The translations under genes and the position numbers were made by a program. From assembly GCA_020683205.1 (NCBI GenBank), contig CP085689.1, positions 2,474,230 to 2,538,229 on the forward strand: a stretch of 64,000 nt of DNA, given 5' to 3'. Below the pieces are notes generated by a model. That model was given only the letters and a program-made list of their open reading frames with translations. It searched no databases and was not told where the DNA came from. How positions within the stretch are numbered: the stretch's first letter is position 1; each line of letters opens with the position of its first letter. Below, in pieces: positions 51,223 to 60,573 of this stretch. Source of the stretch: Lentisphaerae bacterium WC36. GTDB taxonomy: Bacteria; Verrucomicrobiota; Lentisphaeria; Victivallales; SZUA-371.

Positions 51223-51909
51223 TTAAACCTTAACTTGAAATCCTTCCAAAAATTGTCGTGCACCACCACCATTTGGCAATTCAAATATTTCAGTAGTTTG
51301 CCATTGATAATTTGCTTTTGCACTATCTTTTGAAACTTGTTCAAAATCTACCTTTAATTGTTCTGGAGTTTTATAAAAAATAAATCTTCCGCCTTCAGCT
51401 TTTGGCATCGCCTTGGTTTCTCGGTATAATTTTCTAGCATCAGCAACAGCTCGTCCCGTAATCACGTCAAATTGATTGCGATACTCATCTTTACGATTAA
51501 GTTCACGACCACGCCCAGCAATTGCCGTTAAATTATTTAATTTTAAAATCTTAGCTGTATCAGCCACAAATTTAATTTTTTTCTCGATTGAATCTAATGC
51601 TGTAATCGTTAAATTTTCAAATGCAGAAGCAAGAACTAATGAAGGAAACCCTGCCCCACATCCAATATCAAGAATTGTTAAATTATCGGTTGAAAATTCA
51701 CGATAATATTTGGCAATTGCTAAAGAATCTGCAACGTGTTTAATATAAAATTCTTCTTCAGAAGTAATACGAGTTAAATTTGTCACACTATTAACAGCAA
51801 CTAATTTTTCATATAACTGCGCCATTTTATCTAAAAATGAATTTACATCTGAAACACGACATTCGATAGCAAAAGTCTCTATTTGACCAATTAAGTCACT
51901 GTTAGTCAT
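51223..51909 (-). CDS. rsmG: 16S rRNA (guanine527-N7)-methyltransferase RsmG
   Basis: A 228-aa class I methyltransferase of the RsmG (GidB) family: VNSVTNLTRITSEEEFYIKH near 40-58, the SAM-binding ILDIGCGAGFPSLVLA near 68-83, ITGRAVADARKLY near 150. It methylates G527 of 16S rRNA. ATG 51909 is chosen over GTG 51921 because an AGGTGG-like site precedes it at suitable spacing. It lies 12 bp after the end of the small membrane-protein gene upstream and likely shares its transcript. Confidence 0.95.
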   Translation of the reverse strand: MTNSDLIGQIETFAIECRVSDVNSFLDKMAQLYEKLVAVNSVTNLTRITSEEEFYIKHVADSLAIAKYYREFSTDNLTILDIGCGAGFPSLVLASAFENLTITALDSIEKKIKFVADTAKILKLNNLTAIAGRGRELNRKDEYRNQFDVITGRAVADARKLYRETKAMPKAEGGRFIFYKTPEQLKVDFEQVSKDSAKANYQWQTTEIFELPNGGGARQFLEGFQVKV

Positions 51910-51921
51910 TTTTTTATCCAC

Positions 51922-52452
51922 CTATTTTGCAAGTACTGTGATTAAACTAATTATGGCACAAACCACAAATGCTCCCATCACAGCTAATGAAACATTTTTA
52001 TAAATTGCTTTTCTAGCACATTTTCTAAAATAGTCCCTTAATAATGCAGGTTTTCCTGCAATAAAAATCCCAGCTAACCCAAATAAATAACATAATGCAG
52101 GGAAAAAACCATATGTAAATCCGTAGTTATAGAAATTTTCATGAACTAAAAAATAACAACCCAGAATTAACAGTCCACCTAAAGCACGGCTAAAAAGATA
52201 ATCTAAAAATGCAATTGCCAAGAATGCCGCTACTACTACTAAAATTAACTGAATTTTTGCCAAAAACAATGGTAATACAGGTTCCAAATGTGGCCACAGT
52301 AAATAAAAGTCGATAACGACTAAAATACTTCCGAGCCAATGATTACGCGCCAAACCCTCACGCTTTTTGATATTCTCTTCCTTAAGCAGAAAAACCCATA
52401 TTGCTGCCAATACAATGATAACTATTGCTATTACTAATCCTAAAATATACAT
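51922..52452 (-). CDS. Integral membrane protein, unknown
   Basis: A 176-aa protein with five or six hydrophobic helices (LVIAIVIIVLAAIWVFLL, LGSILVVIDFYLLWP, LILVVVAAFLAIAFLDYLF, GGLLILGCYFLV, FGLAGIFIAG, VSLAVMGAFVVCAIISLI) and short loops. No named family. It precedes rsmG by 12 bp on the same strand. Confidence 0.55.
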   Translation of the reverse strand: MYILGLVIAIVIIVLAAIWVFLLKEENIKKREGLARNHWLGSILVVIDFYLLWPHLEPVLPLFLAKIQLILVVVAAFLAIAFLDYLFSRALGGLLILGCYFLVHENFYNYGFTYGFFPALCYLFGLAGIFIAGKPALLRDYFRKCARKAIYKNVSLAVMGAFVVCAIISLITVLAK

Positions 52453-52535
52453 TAATTGATTTTACCCTTTTAAATTTTCTCAATAAATTGTGCCTTTTTC
52501 CTAAAAACGGTATAAAATATAGCTGTCAATGAATC

Positions 52536-53147
52536 TTATTGCAAATCAACAGTTAAACTTAAATTTTGAAAAACAGTTTCTGCAATAATTTTTGCACCCT
52601 CTCTGTTAGGATGAAGCTTATCATAGAACAAACCTTCAAAACTTTGTAGTGGAGTATTCAAATCAATTATTTCACAACAATTTTGTACCGCAATTTCTTT
52701 AATTTTAGGTATAATTTCACTAGCTAAAACTTCTGGATTAACCCCATATGTCGGACCAAATACTGGTGTTGGCAAGCAAATAAAAATTTTTGGTTGCGAA
52801 GCTAAATTCTTAAATGTTTCAATTAATTCACAATAATTTTCAACAAATTTTTCAGCAAACTGCCAGTTTTCAGCTTTTGAATCATTTGTCCCCAATTTAA
52901 TGACAACAATTTCAGCTGAAAATTTTAACGCACGACGATAAGCAATCTGATCCCAATATGGCTTTTCACTTTTTTTAAGTAATGAGGCTCCTGGAACACC
53001 AAAATTTTTGACATAATATTCTTCACCAAGCATATTAGCTAAAACACGTGGATAAGCATTTTGAGTGCGATTTTCAATTCCTTCCCCAAAAGTTATGCTA
53101 TCGCCAACGCAGGAAATTTTTATTTTTGTTTCTAAACTATTACTCAT
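52536..53147 (-). CDS. SGNH/GDSL-type esterase
   Basis: A 203-aa hydrolase of the SGNH family: block I CVGDSITFGEG with the nucleophile Ser, block III VVIKLGTNDSKAE with Asn, and block V YDKLHPNREGAKII with Asp and His. Block II Gly lies in NFGVPGASLL. No signal peptide, so it is a cytoplasmic carbohydrate or lipid esterase, possibly a sialate or acetyl esterase. ATG 53147 is preferred to a TTG at 53156, with AAGG upstream. Confidence 0.85.
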   Translation of the reverse strand: MSNSLETKIKISCVGDSITFGEGIENRTQNAYPRVLANMLGEEYYVKNFGVPGASLLKKSEKPYWDQIAYRRALKFSAEIVVIKLGTNDSKAENWQFAEKFVENYCELIETFKNLASQPKIFICLPTPVFGPTYGVNPEVLASEIIPKIKEIAVQNCCEIIDLNTPLQSFEGLFYDKLHPNREGAKIIAETVFQNLSLTVDLQ

Positions 53148-53216
53148 ATTTAACAAACCTTAACTTTTAAAATTAAACTTTAATATAATTTTTTGTGAGT
53201 ATTAGTCAAGGCATAA

Positions 53217-53252
53217 TAAAAGGCATTTCTCAAATAATCTCAAGAAATGCCA
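53217..53252 (-). terminator. Terminator of the small membrane-protein gene
   Basis: GGCATTTCT (53222-53230) and AGAAATGCC (53243-53251), perfect 9-bp stem, followed on the minus strand by TTTTATTA. Confidence 0.75.
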
Positions 53253-53280
53253 TTAAACTTATCTATTAAAAAAGTTTTCT

Positions 53281-53598
53281 TTATTCTTCGAAGTCATCTT
53301 CTTCGTAACAACAAATATCAATAATATCATCTGTAAGTTCAAATTCACGCTGTTTATACATTCTTGCCGCTTTTAGAATATTCCAAATAAATAGGTTAAT
53401 TGTAATCATAGCCAAAGCAAAACGAGTAATTTGACCTGCAGTATGTAAACGAGCCGCTCCGCAAAGTACAATAATTACTAACATTAAAATAATCGCCACA
53501 ACAATACAGCAAATTCTTTTATTTTTATTTTGTTTTAAGTGTGCCTCAAGACAAACTGTTAAGCTAGAGTCGCATTCAGTTAATTTATCATGATTCAT
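53281..53598 (-). CDS. Small two-TM membrane protein
   Basis: A 105-aa protein with two hydrophobic helices (ICCIVVAIILMLVIIVLCGA and ITRFALAMITINLFIWNIL) and an acidic C-terminus, DIIDICCYEEDDFEE, with a Cys pair. GAGG precedes the ATG. No family recognised; it is monocistronic with its own terminator. Confidence 0.55.
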   Translation of the reverse strand: MNHDKLTECDSSLTVCLEAHLKQNKNKRICCIVVAIILMLVIIVLCGAARLHTAGQITRFALAMITINLFIWNILKAARMYKQREFELTDDIIDICCYEEDDFEE

Positions 53599-53746
53599 GT
53601 TTTAATCCTCATTTTATTTAAAAAATAATGTTTAAAAGTGCCGACTATATATCGATACCCTGATAACTATTTTAATTTTGAGGGCGAAAAAATCAATAAA
53701 AAAACTTTTTTTATACTAATATTACCCAAAAATTGATACTATTATT

Positions 53747-54754
53747 TTAAGATAATTCATTTATAGAGTAATTGTTAATTTTCATTTTAACGCTATGATT
53801 AATTAAAAATTTAGTAAATTTAAAAGAAACATTAAATCGCTTGCGAACTATTTCACTATTTGCCATACCTTTCAACCACCTTTCACCTTTAAAGTAAACT
53901 TGCGCTTTCACTTCAAACGTCTTGTCAGTCAATTTCTCAAAATCAATGGTTTCAATCACATGGCGACGGTTAAAAAGTTTACCTTTTACAGTGTTATGCC
54001 AGTTACTAAATTCTTCAACAGAATAAATTTTCTGCTCTATTTCGTCAATAACCGAAAAATCGTCCCAGTCAAAAAAGCTCAATAATTTACTAATTTGCGC
54101 ATTATTATCTAAAGCATCATAATAATCATGTAACGCTTCAACAATCACTTTTTGATCGACTGTTTTAATTTTATCACTGTACGTTGAGGCACTTCTAACA
54201 TTATTAGATCTGCCAATATACTCACCTATAGTGTAATATTCACGATTTCCTTGAGGGTAATATGCAATTGGTGATAATTTATTATTATCAATCATATGGC
54301 TATCGTCTTTTAAAATAGTTTCACAAACTTTAACATCTTTTATTTCCCCAATGAACATCGTGTGCAATCCTAAAATTTCATGCTTTACCAATTTGCATTC
54401 TAAAACTATTGGAAATTCTTCAACATAAGGAGCATTAACTATTTCACTTTTTACTGCCGTTAATTTAGTCCTAGCAAATTTATCAACATCACGACCTGAA
54501 ACATTACCAATATAATCAATCTCTTGCAAATATTTCTGTGACGGAATATTAACCGTAAATGCTTCATTTTTTAAAACAGCATCATAAGAGTGCATCTCTT
54601 TACGCATCGATATTGAAATCATTGCAGGGCTTGAGTTGACAATTCCAGCCCAACCTATAATCGACAAATTAGCTTTGTTTTTACTATCATATGTACCAAC
54701 AGCAACAACCGTTATCGGCAATAAATAAGTATTTGCTCCTAAAGACTTTTTCAT
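53747..54754 (-). CDS. Flavin reductase-like protein with SnoaL-like C-terminal domain
   Basis: A 335-aa two-domain protein. Residues 1-190 are a flavin reductase-like (FMN-binding split barrel) domain: LLPITVVAVGTYDSKNKANL, IGWAGIVNSSPAMISISM, and ETILKDDSHMIDNNKLSPIA. Residues 200-325 form an NTF2/SnoaL-like domain (VIVEALHDYYDALDNNAQIS, FEVKAQVYFKGERW). It probably reduces or binds FMN and a small quinone or aromatic ligand. GAGGAG precedes ATG 54754. It follows the related gene upstream by 1 bp, and both are under the promoter/operator at 55425-55482. Confidence 0.75.
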   Translation of the reverse strand: MKKSLGANTYLLPITVVAVGTYDSKNKANLSIIGWAGIVNSSPAMISISMRKEMHSYDAVLKNEAFTVNIPSQKYLQEIDYIGNVSGRDVDKFARTKLTAVKSEIVNAPYVEEFPIVLECKLVKHEILGLHTMFIGEIKDVKVCETILKDDSHMIDNNKLSPIAYYPQGNREYYTIGEYIGRSNNVRSASTYSDKIKTVDQKVIVEALHDYYDALDNNAQISKLLSFFDWDDFSVIDEIEQKIYSVEEFSNWHNTVKGKLFNRRHVIETIDFEKLTDKTFEVKAQVYFKGERWLKGMANSEIVRKRFNVSFKFTKFLINHSVKMKINNYSINELS

Positions 54755-54755
54755 A

Positions 54756-55310
54756 CTACTCCTCTTTGTTCAAACCTATACTCCAACATTTACCTAGTTC
54801 TTCACCAACTGATAAATATTTACGGTTTGGCATTTCAAACATCAATGGATCTACTTTTAAGTAATCTATTTTTCCATCATCATTTAATACATTTTCATCA
54901 ACAAATGTGTTGATCACTTCTAAAACAAAATTATCGTGATGATCTGTTTTGTAATTATCAAATAAAGAACACTCCATCGCGACTTTGGCACTTGAAATTA
55001 TCGGCACATGTAGCTCTTCTGTAATTTGATGAGCAAATACTTGCGATTTATCAATTTTCTCTCCAGAAACTATACCAACATAATCAGCTTTTTCAATCTC
55101 TGTTCGGTCAATAATATTTAACGAACATGATTTATATTGTTCTATGCCTTGATTGGAGAAATGATTTTTAGCAATGCTTAACATTATCTTATCTAATCCA
55201 ATAATGCCAATATGAGCAATATTAATCCAATTTACTCGATTACCTACGTAAACACCAACAATCACTACTGGAGTTGGATACAACCCCATAACTTTGCCAA
55301 TATTCTTCAT
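54756..55310 (-). CDS. Flavin reductase family protein
   Basis: A 184-aa FMN-binding split-barrel protein: YPTPVVIVGVYVGNRVNW, NIAHIGIIGLDKIMLSIAKN, ADYVGIVSGEKIDKSQVF, and FVDENVLNDDGKID. These proteins commonly supply reduced flavin or act as small-molecule reductases. ATG 55310 with GAGG 9 bp upstream is preferred over an earlier in-frame start at 55382, and gives the usual family length. It is the first gene of a two-gene operon with a second, larger flavin reductase-like gene. Confidence 0.8.
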   Translation of the reverse strand: MKNIGKVMGLYPTPVVIVGVYVGNRVNWINIAHIGIIGLDKIMLSIAKNHFSNQGIEQYKSCSLNIIDRTEIEKADYVGIVSGEKIDKSQVFAHQITEELHVPIISSAKVAMECSLFDNYKTDHHDNFVLEVINTFVDENVLNDDGKIDYLKVDPLMFEMPNRKYLSVGEELGKCWSIGLNKEE

Positions 55311-55424
55311 TTTTTTATCCTCAAAACTGGTCAAACACCAATTTTTCTTATTTAACGGTAACAATTTTATTTTATTTATCAATATTTGCAGAAAATTTAA
55401 ATTAGAAAAAGCCTAAGGAAAAAA

Positions 55425-55482
55425 ATGAACACCACACAGGTGTCCATTAAAATAATCTAATAATATTGATTTTTTTTGTCAA
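55425..55482 (-). promoter_or_regulatory. Promoter and operator of the flavin reductase operon
   Basis: On the minus strand: -35 TTGACA (55482-55477), 17-bp spacer, -10 TAGATT (55459-55454). The predicted transcription start falls on a 9-5-9 inverted repeat, ATGAACACC (55425-55433) and GGTGTCCAT (55439-55447), with one mismatch. Its location at +1 to +23 suits a repressor operator, as expected for a redox- or ligand-responsive regulator. Confidence 0.6.
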
Positions 55483-55809
55483 GCACAAGCCAATGCTCTC
55501 TAACATTTAAGCTGCAGCCTTGTCAATTATTTTTTACCATAAATATAAAAATTAATTAGCACTATCTTTAACAAAAAAAAATTTTTTAGACTAACTATTG
55601 AGATGAAAATTACGAATCGTTGCAATTATTTTCACTTTTTTTTACAATTTTTATTGTAGAAAAAGCCTAAAATAAGCTAAATAATAGAAAAAATCAACTT
55701 TACTGGTTGACTAACTTTATTATATTAGTATATTCGATATTAATTACATTAAATGTTAAAAAGTTAGCAACTAAACTATCAAATATATATAATTATAAGG
55801 AATAGAAAA
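55483..55809. other. Intergenic region upstream of the prepilin-like gene
   Basis: AT-rich, no gene seen. The 14-mer TAGAAAAAGCCTAA occurs here (about 55658) and again near 55404, in direct orientation. The prepilin-like gene start has GGAAT upstream. Confidence 0.4.
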
Positions 55810-56586
55810 ATGAGATATCAAAATAAATTTACACTAATTGAACTTCTAGTGATTATAGGAATAATTACAATCCTCACAGGAATACTTTTACCTGTATTAG
55901 GGGCAGCTAGAGAAAAAACAAGAGCTATTAATTGTTTAAATAACCAAAAACAAATTGGCTCATATTTTGCAATGGCTCAAATTGATCTAGACGGAGTCAT
56001 TATTAACGGACGAGCGGGAACAAGATGGGCCGAGGTGCTCAAAACTAATGAAAGAATATCATATGAAAATGGAGAAACCAAGGAAGGCTTAGGATATATT
56101 ACTGATGTTGATACCGCTTTTATTCGATGCACAAAAATTGAAAGACGTAATAACAAAGGAGGAACCGCATATGTTTATGGGGTAACAGCTGGAGACAGCA
56201 GTCTACCTATAAGTTACGACCAAAGGTGCTTAAGTGCTCCTCAATCAAAAATTCGTACCGAGCGCTGGACAGAACCTACAAACACAGTATTAGCAATATG
56301 CGAAGTCGAATTAGATGCGAAAGGAATAAAAGCAGGACGCTATACCATAAATCCTCATAGCAGTAATATTTCTGTTGAGTCCGTACTTAATAGCGAAGCA
56401 CCTTTTATTGTTCATAGCGGCAGAACCAATGTAATATTTGGTGACACAAGTGCAGCATCTATAAGTGTTTCAGAGTTTAACAATATTTACTACAAAAAAC
56501 ACAATCTAGCTGGTAGTATATTAAGAAAAGGAGTAAAATTTGAAAAATACTATGATTCTGATGTAATACTTAAAAGTTGTAAGTAA
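55810..56586 (+). CDS. Prepilin-type N-terminal cleavage/methylation protein (pseudopilin)
   Basis: A 258-aa type II/IV pilin-like protein: short basic leader [26 protein letters not shown] with the prepilin peptidase site and Glu at +5, then [20 protein letters not shown] and [11 protein letters not shown], the DUF1559-like pattern typical of Planctomycetes and Lentisphaerota, and a late [18 protein letters not shown] motif. Such genes are very numerous in these phyla and the proteins are thought to be surface or secretion-system pseudopilins. It is monocistronic and convergent with pepF. Confidence 0.88.
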   Translation: MRYQNKFTLIELLVIIGIITILTGILLPVLGAAREKTRAINCLNNQKQIGSYFAMAQIDLDGVIINGRAGTRWAEVLKTNERISYENGETKEGLGYITDVDTAFIRCTKIERRNNKGGTAYVYGVTAGDSSLPISYDQRCLSAPQSKIRTERWTEPTNTVLAICEVELDAKGIKAGRYTINPHSSNISVESVLNSEAPFIVHSGRTNVIFGDTSAASISVSEFNNIYYKKHNLAGSILRKGVKFEKYYDSDVILKSCK

Positions 56587-56596
56587 TAAAAGTTTT

Positions 56597-56633
56597 AAAA
56601 GTTGATTTTGAAAAAATATCAAAATCAACTTTA
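56597..56633. terminator. Bidirectional terminator
   Basis: AAAGTTGATTTTG (56598-56610) and CAAAATCAACTTT (56620-56632), 13 perfect pairs between the convergent pseudopilin and pepF genes. Confidence 0.75.
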
Positions 56634-56644
56634 CATATCCACTT

Positions 56645-58459
56645 TTATAATAGCAATTTTTCTAGTTCATCAACTACTTCAGCAAAAACATTTAAGGCTG
56701 CCTCTACCGGTGCAGGAGTCGTTAAATCAACACCTGCATCTTTCATAATATCAAGAACATCCTTTGAGCTACCAGCTTTTAAGAAATTAAGATATTTTTC
56801 TAATTTTTCATCATTCCCGCTGAGAATATTTTCAGATAATTGAATTGCTGCTGACATTCCAGTTGCATATTTATATACATAAAAATTATAGTAAAAATGC
56901 GGAATACGCGCCCACTCCATACCAATTTCTTCATCTAAATCAACATTCTCCGCATGATATTCTTTGTTTAAATTAAAATAAGTTTCTGTTAAATAATCGG
57001 CAGTTGTCGGCACAGCATTTTCCATATTTTCATGAATAATTTTTTCAAATTCAGCAAACATTGTTTGGCGATAAATTGTACCTCGAATACCGTCAGCTAA
57101 ATGCGTTAGCAAGTATGCCTGAAGTTTTTTATCATCCGCTGCTTTTGCTTTATTCATTAAATAATGATGTAGCAACATTTCATTTGTAGTTGAAGCTACC
57201 TCAGCAACGAAAATTTTATAATCCGCATAATGGTACTCTTGAGCTTCATGCGAATAAAAAGAGTGCATCGAATGCCCTAATTCATGCGCTAAAGTGTAAA
57301 CATCGTTTAACGTTTTCGTATAATTCAACAATAAATATGGATACGTATCAAAACAACCACTAGAGTAAGCACCCGAGCGTTTGCCACGATTTTCAAGCAC
57401 GTCAATCCAGCGCTGAGAAAAAGCATTTTCTAATTTAGAGCAATAATCGATTCCTAAGGGCTTAAATGCCTCTTTAACCCAACTGCATGCGTCGTCCCAT
57501 TCAACAGTCATTTTTGACTCCGCAACCAATGGGTTAAATAAATCATACATTGCTAAATTATCTAAATTCATCACTTTTGCACGTAACTTAAAATACCTAA
57601 ATAATGTTGGCAAGTGCTTTTTAACAGTTGCAATTAAATTTTCATAAACCTCTTTTGGCACATTATCAGAATGAAGCGAAGCTTCAAGAGCTGATGGATG
57701 TTTACGTATTTCAGCACTAAAAATATGCGTTTTTAAGTTACCATCAAGCGTAGATGCAAACGTATTTCTAAAGCTTTTAAATGTCTTATACATCGCTTTA
57801 AACGCTAAAGAGCGCACTGAACGGTCATTATTTTCAAGAAATTCAATATAATTACCGTGTGTTAACTCCTTTTTTTCACCATTAGGCAAAGTTAAAACGG
57901 GGAATTTAAGGTCAGCATTGTTTAACATTCCAAAAGTATTACTCGATGCACCTAAAGCATCCGAAGCCATACCCAATAAACGCTCTTCAGCATGACTAAG
58001 AGTATGGGCTCGGTCACGTTCCGTTTCCAATAAAGTACGCTTATAAAAAGCTAAAACATCACTATTTTTGTATTCTTCAAACTTCTCAACGGGTAAATCT
58101 AAAATTTCAGGTTCAATCCATGCTAATTGCCCAGAAATTTCTGCAAATTTAGTACTAATACGGCTATTCAATGCTTGATTTGGTGAATTTGCAGTATCTT
58201 GATCCGCTAATAAATGACTATAAACATAAAGTTTTTCAGCCAATCGTTCTAAATTATCATTGGCTTCGATTAATGCTTTTAAAGTTTCTGGTCCATCTTT
58301 AATTTTTCCTTCGTATTGTAGCACATCTTCTAGTAGACCATCTATTTTTGCGAAATCAGTTTCCCAATCCTTATTAGTTTTATAAATAGCCGTCAGATCC
58401 CAAGTCATTTCTTGAGGGATTTCTTCACGAGTTGGAATTGAAACTGTATTGTTATCCAT
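56645..58459 (-). CDS. pepF: Oligoendopeptidase F
   Basis: A 604-aa zinc metallopeptidase of family M3B. The HELGH zinc motif with TLAHELGHSMHSFYS lies near residue 390, and the downstream glutamate of the M3 family lies in VAEVASTTNEMLLHHYLM. The N-terminal helical part (TWDLTAIYKTNKDWETDF) is the standard PepF start. It cuts cytoplasmic peptides of roughly 7-17 residues. Full family length. Monocistronic. Confidence 0.95.
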   Translation of the reverse strand: MDNNTVSIPTREEIPQEMTWDLTAIYKTNKDWETDFAKIDGLLEDVLQYEGKIKDGPETLKALIEANDNLERLAEKLYVYSHLLADQDTANSPNQALNSRISTKFAEISGQLAWIEPEILDLPVEKFEEYKNSDVLAFYKRTLLETERDRAHTLSHAEERLLGMASDALGASSNTFGMLNNADLKFPVLTLPNGEKKELTHGNYIEFLENNDRSVRSLAFKAMYKTFKSFRNTFASTLDGNLKTHIFSAEIRKHPSALEASLHSDNVPKEVYENLIATVKKHLPTLFRYFKLRAKVMNLDNLAMYDLFNPLVAESKMTVEWDDACSWVKEAFKPLGIDYCSKLENAFSQRWIDVLENRGKRSGAYSSGCFDTYPYLLLNYTKTLNDVYTLAHELGHSMHSFYSHEAQEYHYADYKIFVAEVASTTNEMLLHHYLMNKAKAADDKKLQAYLLTHLADGIRGTIYRQTMFAEFEKIIHENMENAVPTTADYLTETYFNLNKEYHAENVDLDEEIGMEWARIPHFYYNFYVYKYATGMSAAIQLSENILSGNDEKLEKYLNFLKAGSSKDVLDIMKDAGVDLTTPAPVEAALNVFAEVVDELEKLLL

Positions 58460-58679
58460 ATTATAGTCCTTTTTTTAATAATTTCTAAATTCGTTTTAAT
58501 TATTTTAAGCTTTAAACATAACAATTTCCATTAAATTTCACTAATAAAATAATAATATCAGCTATTTTAATAAATTTTTAGTCATTTTTTTATTTTTTAC
58601 TACTGACTTTTAGCAAAAATGAGCTATTTTAAAGAGTTTTAGAAACCATAAATATTCAAATTCAATTCAGATAGATAAA

Positions 58680-59540
58680 ATGACCGATAACCAACTTTTT
58701 TTTGATTTTTCAATTGAAGCAGATAATGTTAAAAAAAGAGATGATTCTTTAGTTGTTGATAAACAACAAAATATCATTGACAAGACATTACCATTATCAA
58801 ACAAGGAGGTTATTCGTGCTTCTTTGGGATGGTTGCTTAATAAAAAACCTCATGGAATCGGCGTTAAAGTTCCAACAAAAATAACTCGTTTTACTACAAA
58901 CATTGCGGCATTTTGGGCATCATCAAAAAAGAATTATTTCAAACCATCACGAACAATGGTTATTGAATGCCGAGCAACTCGCGATGAATGTTTAGCTGAA
59001 GTTGTGGAAAATAAACATTTGTTACCTGAATTGCATAAGCTTAAAGAACAACGATATCAACTACAGCAGTATATTATTAAAACAGAGCCTGAACTCAAAG
59101 AGAAAGATTTTCTATTCAATGAATTTCAAAGCTGGGACTTTAGTAGTTCAAAAAATTGTGATTACCATAAATGTTGTCGCATGATTGATAAAGTTGAAAA
59201 GGCAGTCTATAATGGTAGTAGGTTCGAAAAAATACGTTCTGCATATGTTGCAGATCAGTTATATTTAGCGGTGCCTAAAGGAATTTTAGAGCCATTTGAG
59301 GTTGCTGATGGTTGGGGTTTGATATATGTTAATAGTGATAAAAGTGTTGAAGTTGTCAAAAAAGCTGAAAATTGGAACTGCCCAGAAATGAATCGTTTGC
59401 ATTTAATTCAGAATATTGCAGGGGCAAATACAAGAGACACGCTGTTTGCGAATGGGATATACCAAAAGAATAGTGAGTCTGAAGTGATTTTCACCAAAGT
59501 TCCACGTCGTCGCAAAATACCAGAAGTTAACAAAAACTAA
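58680..59540 (+). CDS. Possible MmcB/PD-(D/E)XK-like protein
   Basis: A 286-aa protein that I recognise only by pattern. VPTKITRFTTNIAAFW followed by RTMVIECRATRDECLAEV resembles the core of the MmcB/PD-(D/E)XK family (a RxDv segment, then the E-x-K strand), but here the lysine is Arg (ECR) and the Asp is Asn. The later YVADQLYLAVPKG and WGLIYVN match the usual CDrfyfAv..GLi strands. A Cys-rich insert CDYHKCCRM lies between. It is the first gene of a short operon with an acyltransferase and a metallo-beta-lactamase-fold gene, with spacing of 12 and 19 bp. Confidence 0.4.
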   Translation: MTDNQLFFDFSIEADNVKKRDDSLVVDKQQNIIDKTLPLSNKEVIRASLGWLLNKKPHGIGVKVPTKITRFTTNIAAFWASSKKNYFKPSRTMVIECRATRDECLAEVVENKHLLPELHKLKEQRYQLQQYIIKTEPELKEKDFLFNEFQSWDFSSSKNCDYHKCCRMIDKVEKAVYNGSRFEKIRSAYVADQLYLAVPKGILEPFEVADGWGLIYVNSDKSVEVVKKAENWNCPEMNRLHLIQNIAGANTRDTLFANGIYQKNSESEVIFTKVPRRRKIPEVNKN

Positions 59541-59552
59541 TATTTCAAGGTT

Positions 59553-60554
59553 ATGACTGATAAAAAGAAGAACTTAAAATTAAGTAAAAAAATAAAATAT
59601 TCAATCGAGTATATGCCAATTGCTTTTTTATCAAAAACAATTGGTATTTTACCACGCAAAGCGGTAGTAGCACTAGCAAATTTCATCGGGTTTTGGATAT
59701 TTTATTTTCCAACAAGTTACCGTCTAATTACTGCGAATATTAAAGTTGCATTTCCAGAAAAAAATAGCTCAGAAATTCGCAAAATTGGCTTAAAATCAAT
59801 GCAAAGTATTATTTTGATGTTTTTCGAGTCATTTTGGTTTAGAGCTGATTCTAAAAGGATCGAACAATATGTACACTTAACTCCAGAAGTACTTGATGAG
59901 TTTGCCCATACAGAAAATACCAAAACTCCAATGCTGTTAGTTGTACCACATTTAGGTAATTGGGAAATTGTTGGACAAACATCACCCTATTATTTAAGCA
60001 CACCAATGGCTGTTGTTGCAAAAAAATTCCGTAATCCATACTTAGCAGATTTTATTAGCAATAGTCGAGGTGAATTTGGTAACATTGTTATTGATAGCAA
60101 AGGAGCAGCGCGTCAGATGCTAAAATGCTTAAAGAAAAACATGATTGTTTGCACTCTAATTGACCAAAATACCCGTGTACGAGATGGCGGAGTATTTATT
60201 GATTTTCTAGGTTTACCAGTTCCATCTAGTAAAATTGCAGCTTTTATATGCAAAAAAATGCCAAATGTTAAGGTTATGGTTGGCGGAGGGCGACGCACAA
60301 GCGATGGCAATATTATCTCTTTTATCAAGCCATTACCAAAAAAATATTCCGAATATGATAACGATAAGGATTTTATACAAGACATTATGACGGTAACTGG
60401 CGAAGTTATAAAAAAGTACCCAGAGCAATATTTATGGTTCTATAAACGTTTTCAGAATATTTCGCCTGATGCGACAGAAGAAGAACTTGCACGTTACCCA
60501 TATTACGCAATTCACCCTCACCCAAGATTTTTTGATGGGACATTAGAAAAATAA
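59553..60554 (+). CDS. Lysophospholipid/lipid A acyltransferase (LpxL/HtrB-like)
   Basis: A 333-aa membrane acyltransferase. The catalytic HxxxxE is in PHLGNWEIVG (His about residue 132), and VVAKKFRNPYLADFISNSRG, LIDQNTRVRDGGVFIDF and LPVPSSK are further family blocks. A hydrophobic segment lies near residues 40-60. It probably adds a secondary acyl chain to lipid A or a related lipid, consistent with a Gram-negative outer membrane. It starts with AAGG and overlaps nothing; it lies 12 bp after the preceding gene. Confidence 0.85.
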   Translation: MTDKKKNLKLSKKIKYSIEYMPIAFLSKTIGILPRKAVVALANFIGFWIFYFPTSYRLITANIKVAFPEKNSSEIRKIGLKSMQSIILMFFESFWFRADSKRIEQYVHLTPEVLDEFAHTENTKTPMLLVVPHLGNWEIVGQTSPYYLSTPMAVVAKKFRNPYLADFISNSRGEFGNIVIDSKGAARQMLKCLKKNMIVCTLIDQNTRVRDGGVFIDFLGLPVPSSKIAAFICKKMPNVKVMVGGGRRTSDGNIISFIKPLPKKYSEYDNDKDFIQDIMTVTGEVIKKYPEQYLWFYKRFQNISPDATEEELARYPYYAIHPHPRFFDGTLEK

Positions 60555-60573
60555 CAATATATAACAAAAGATT

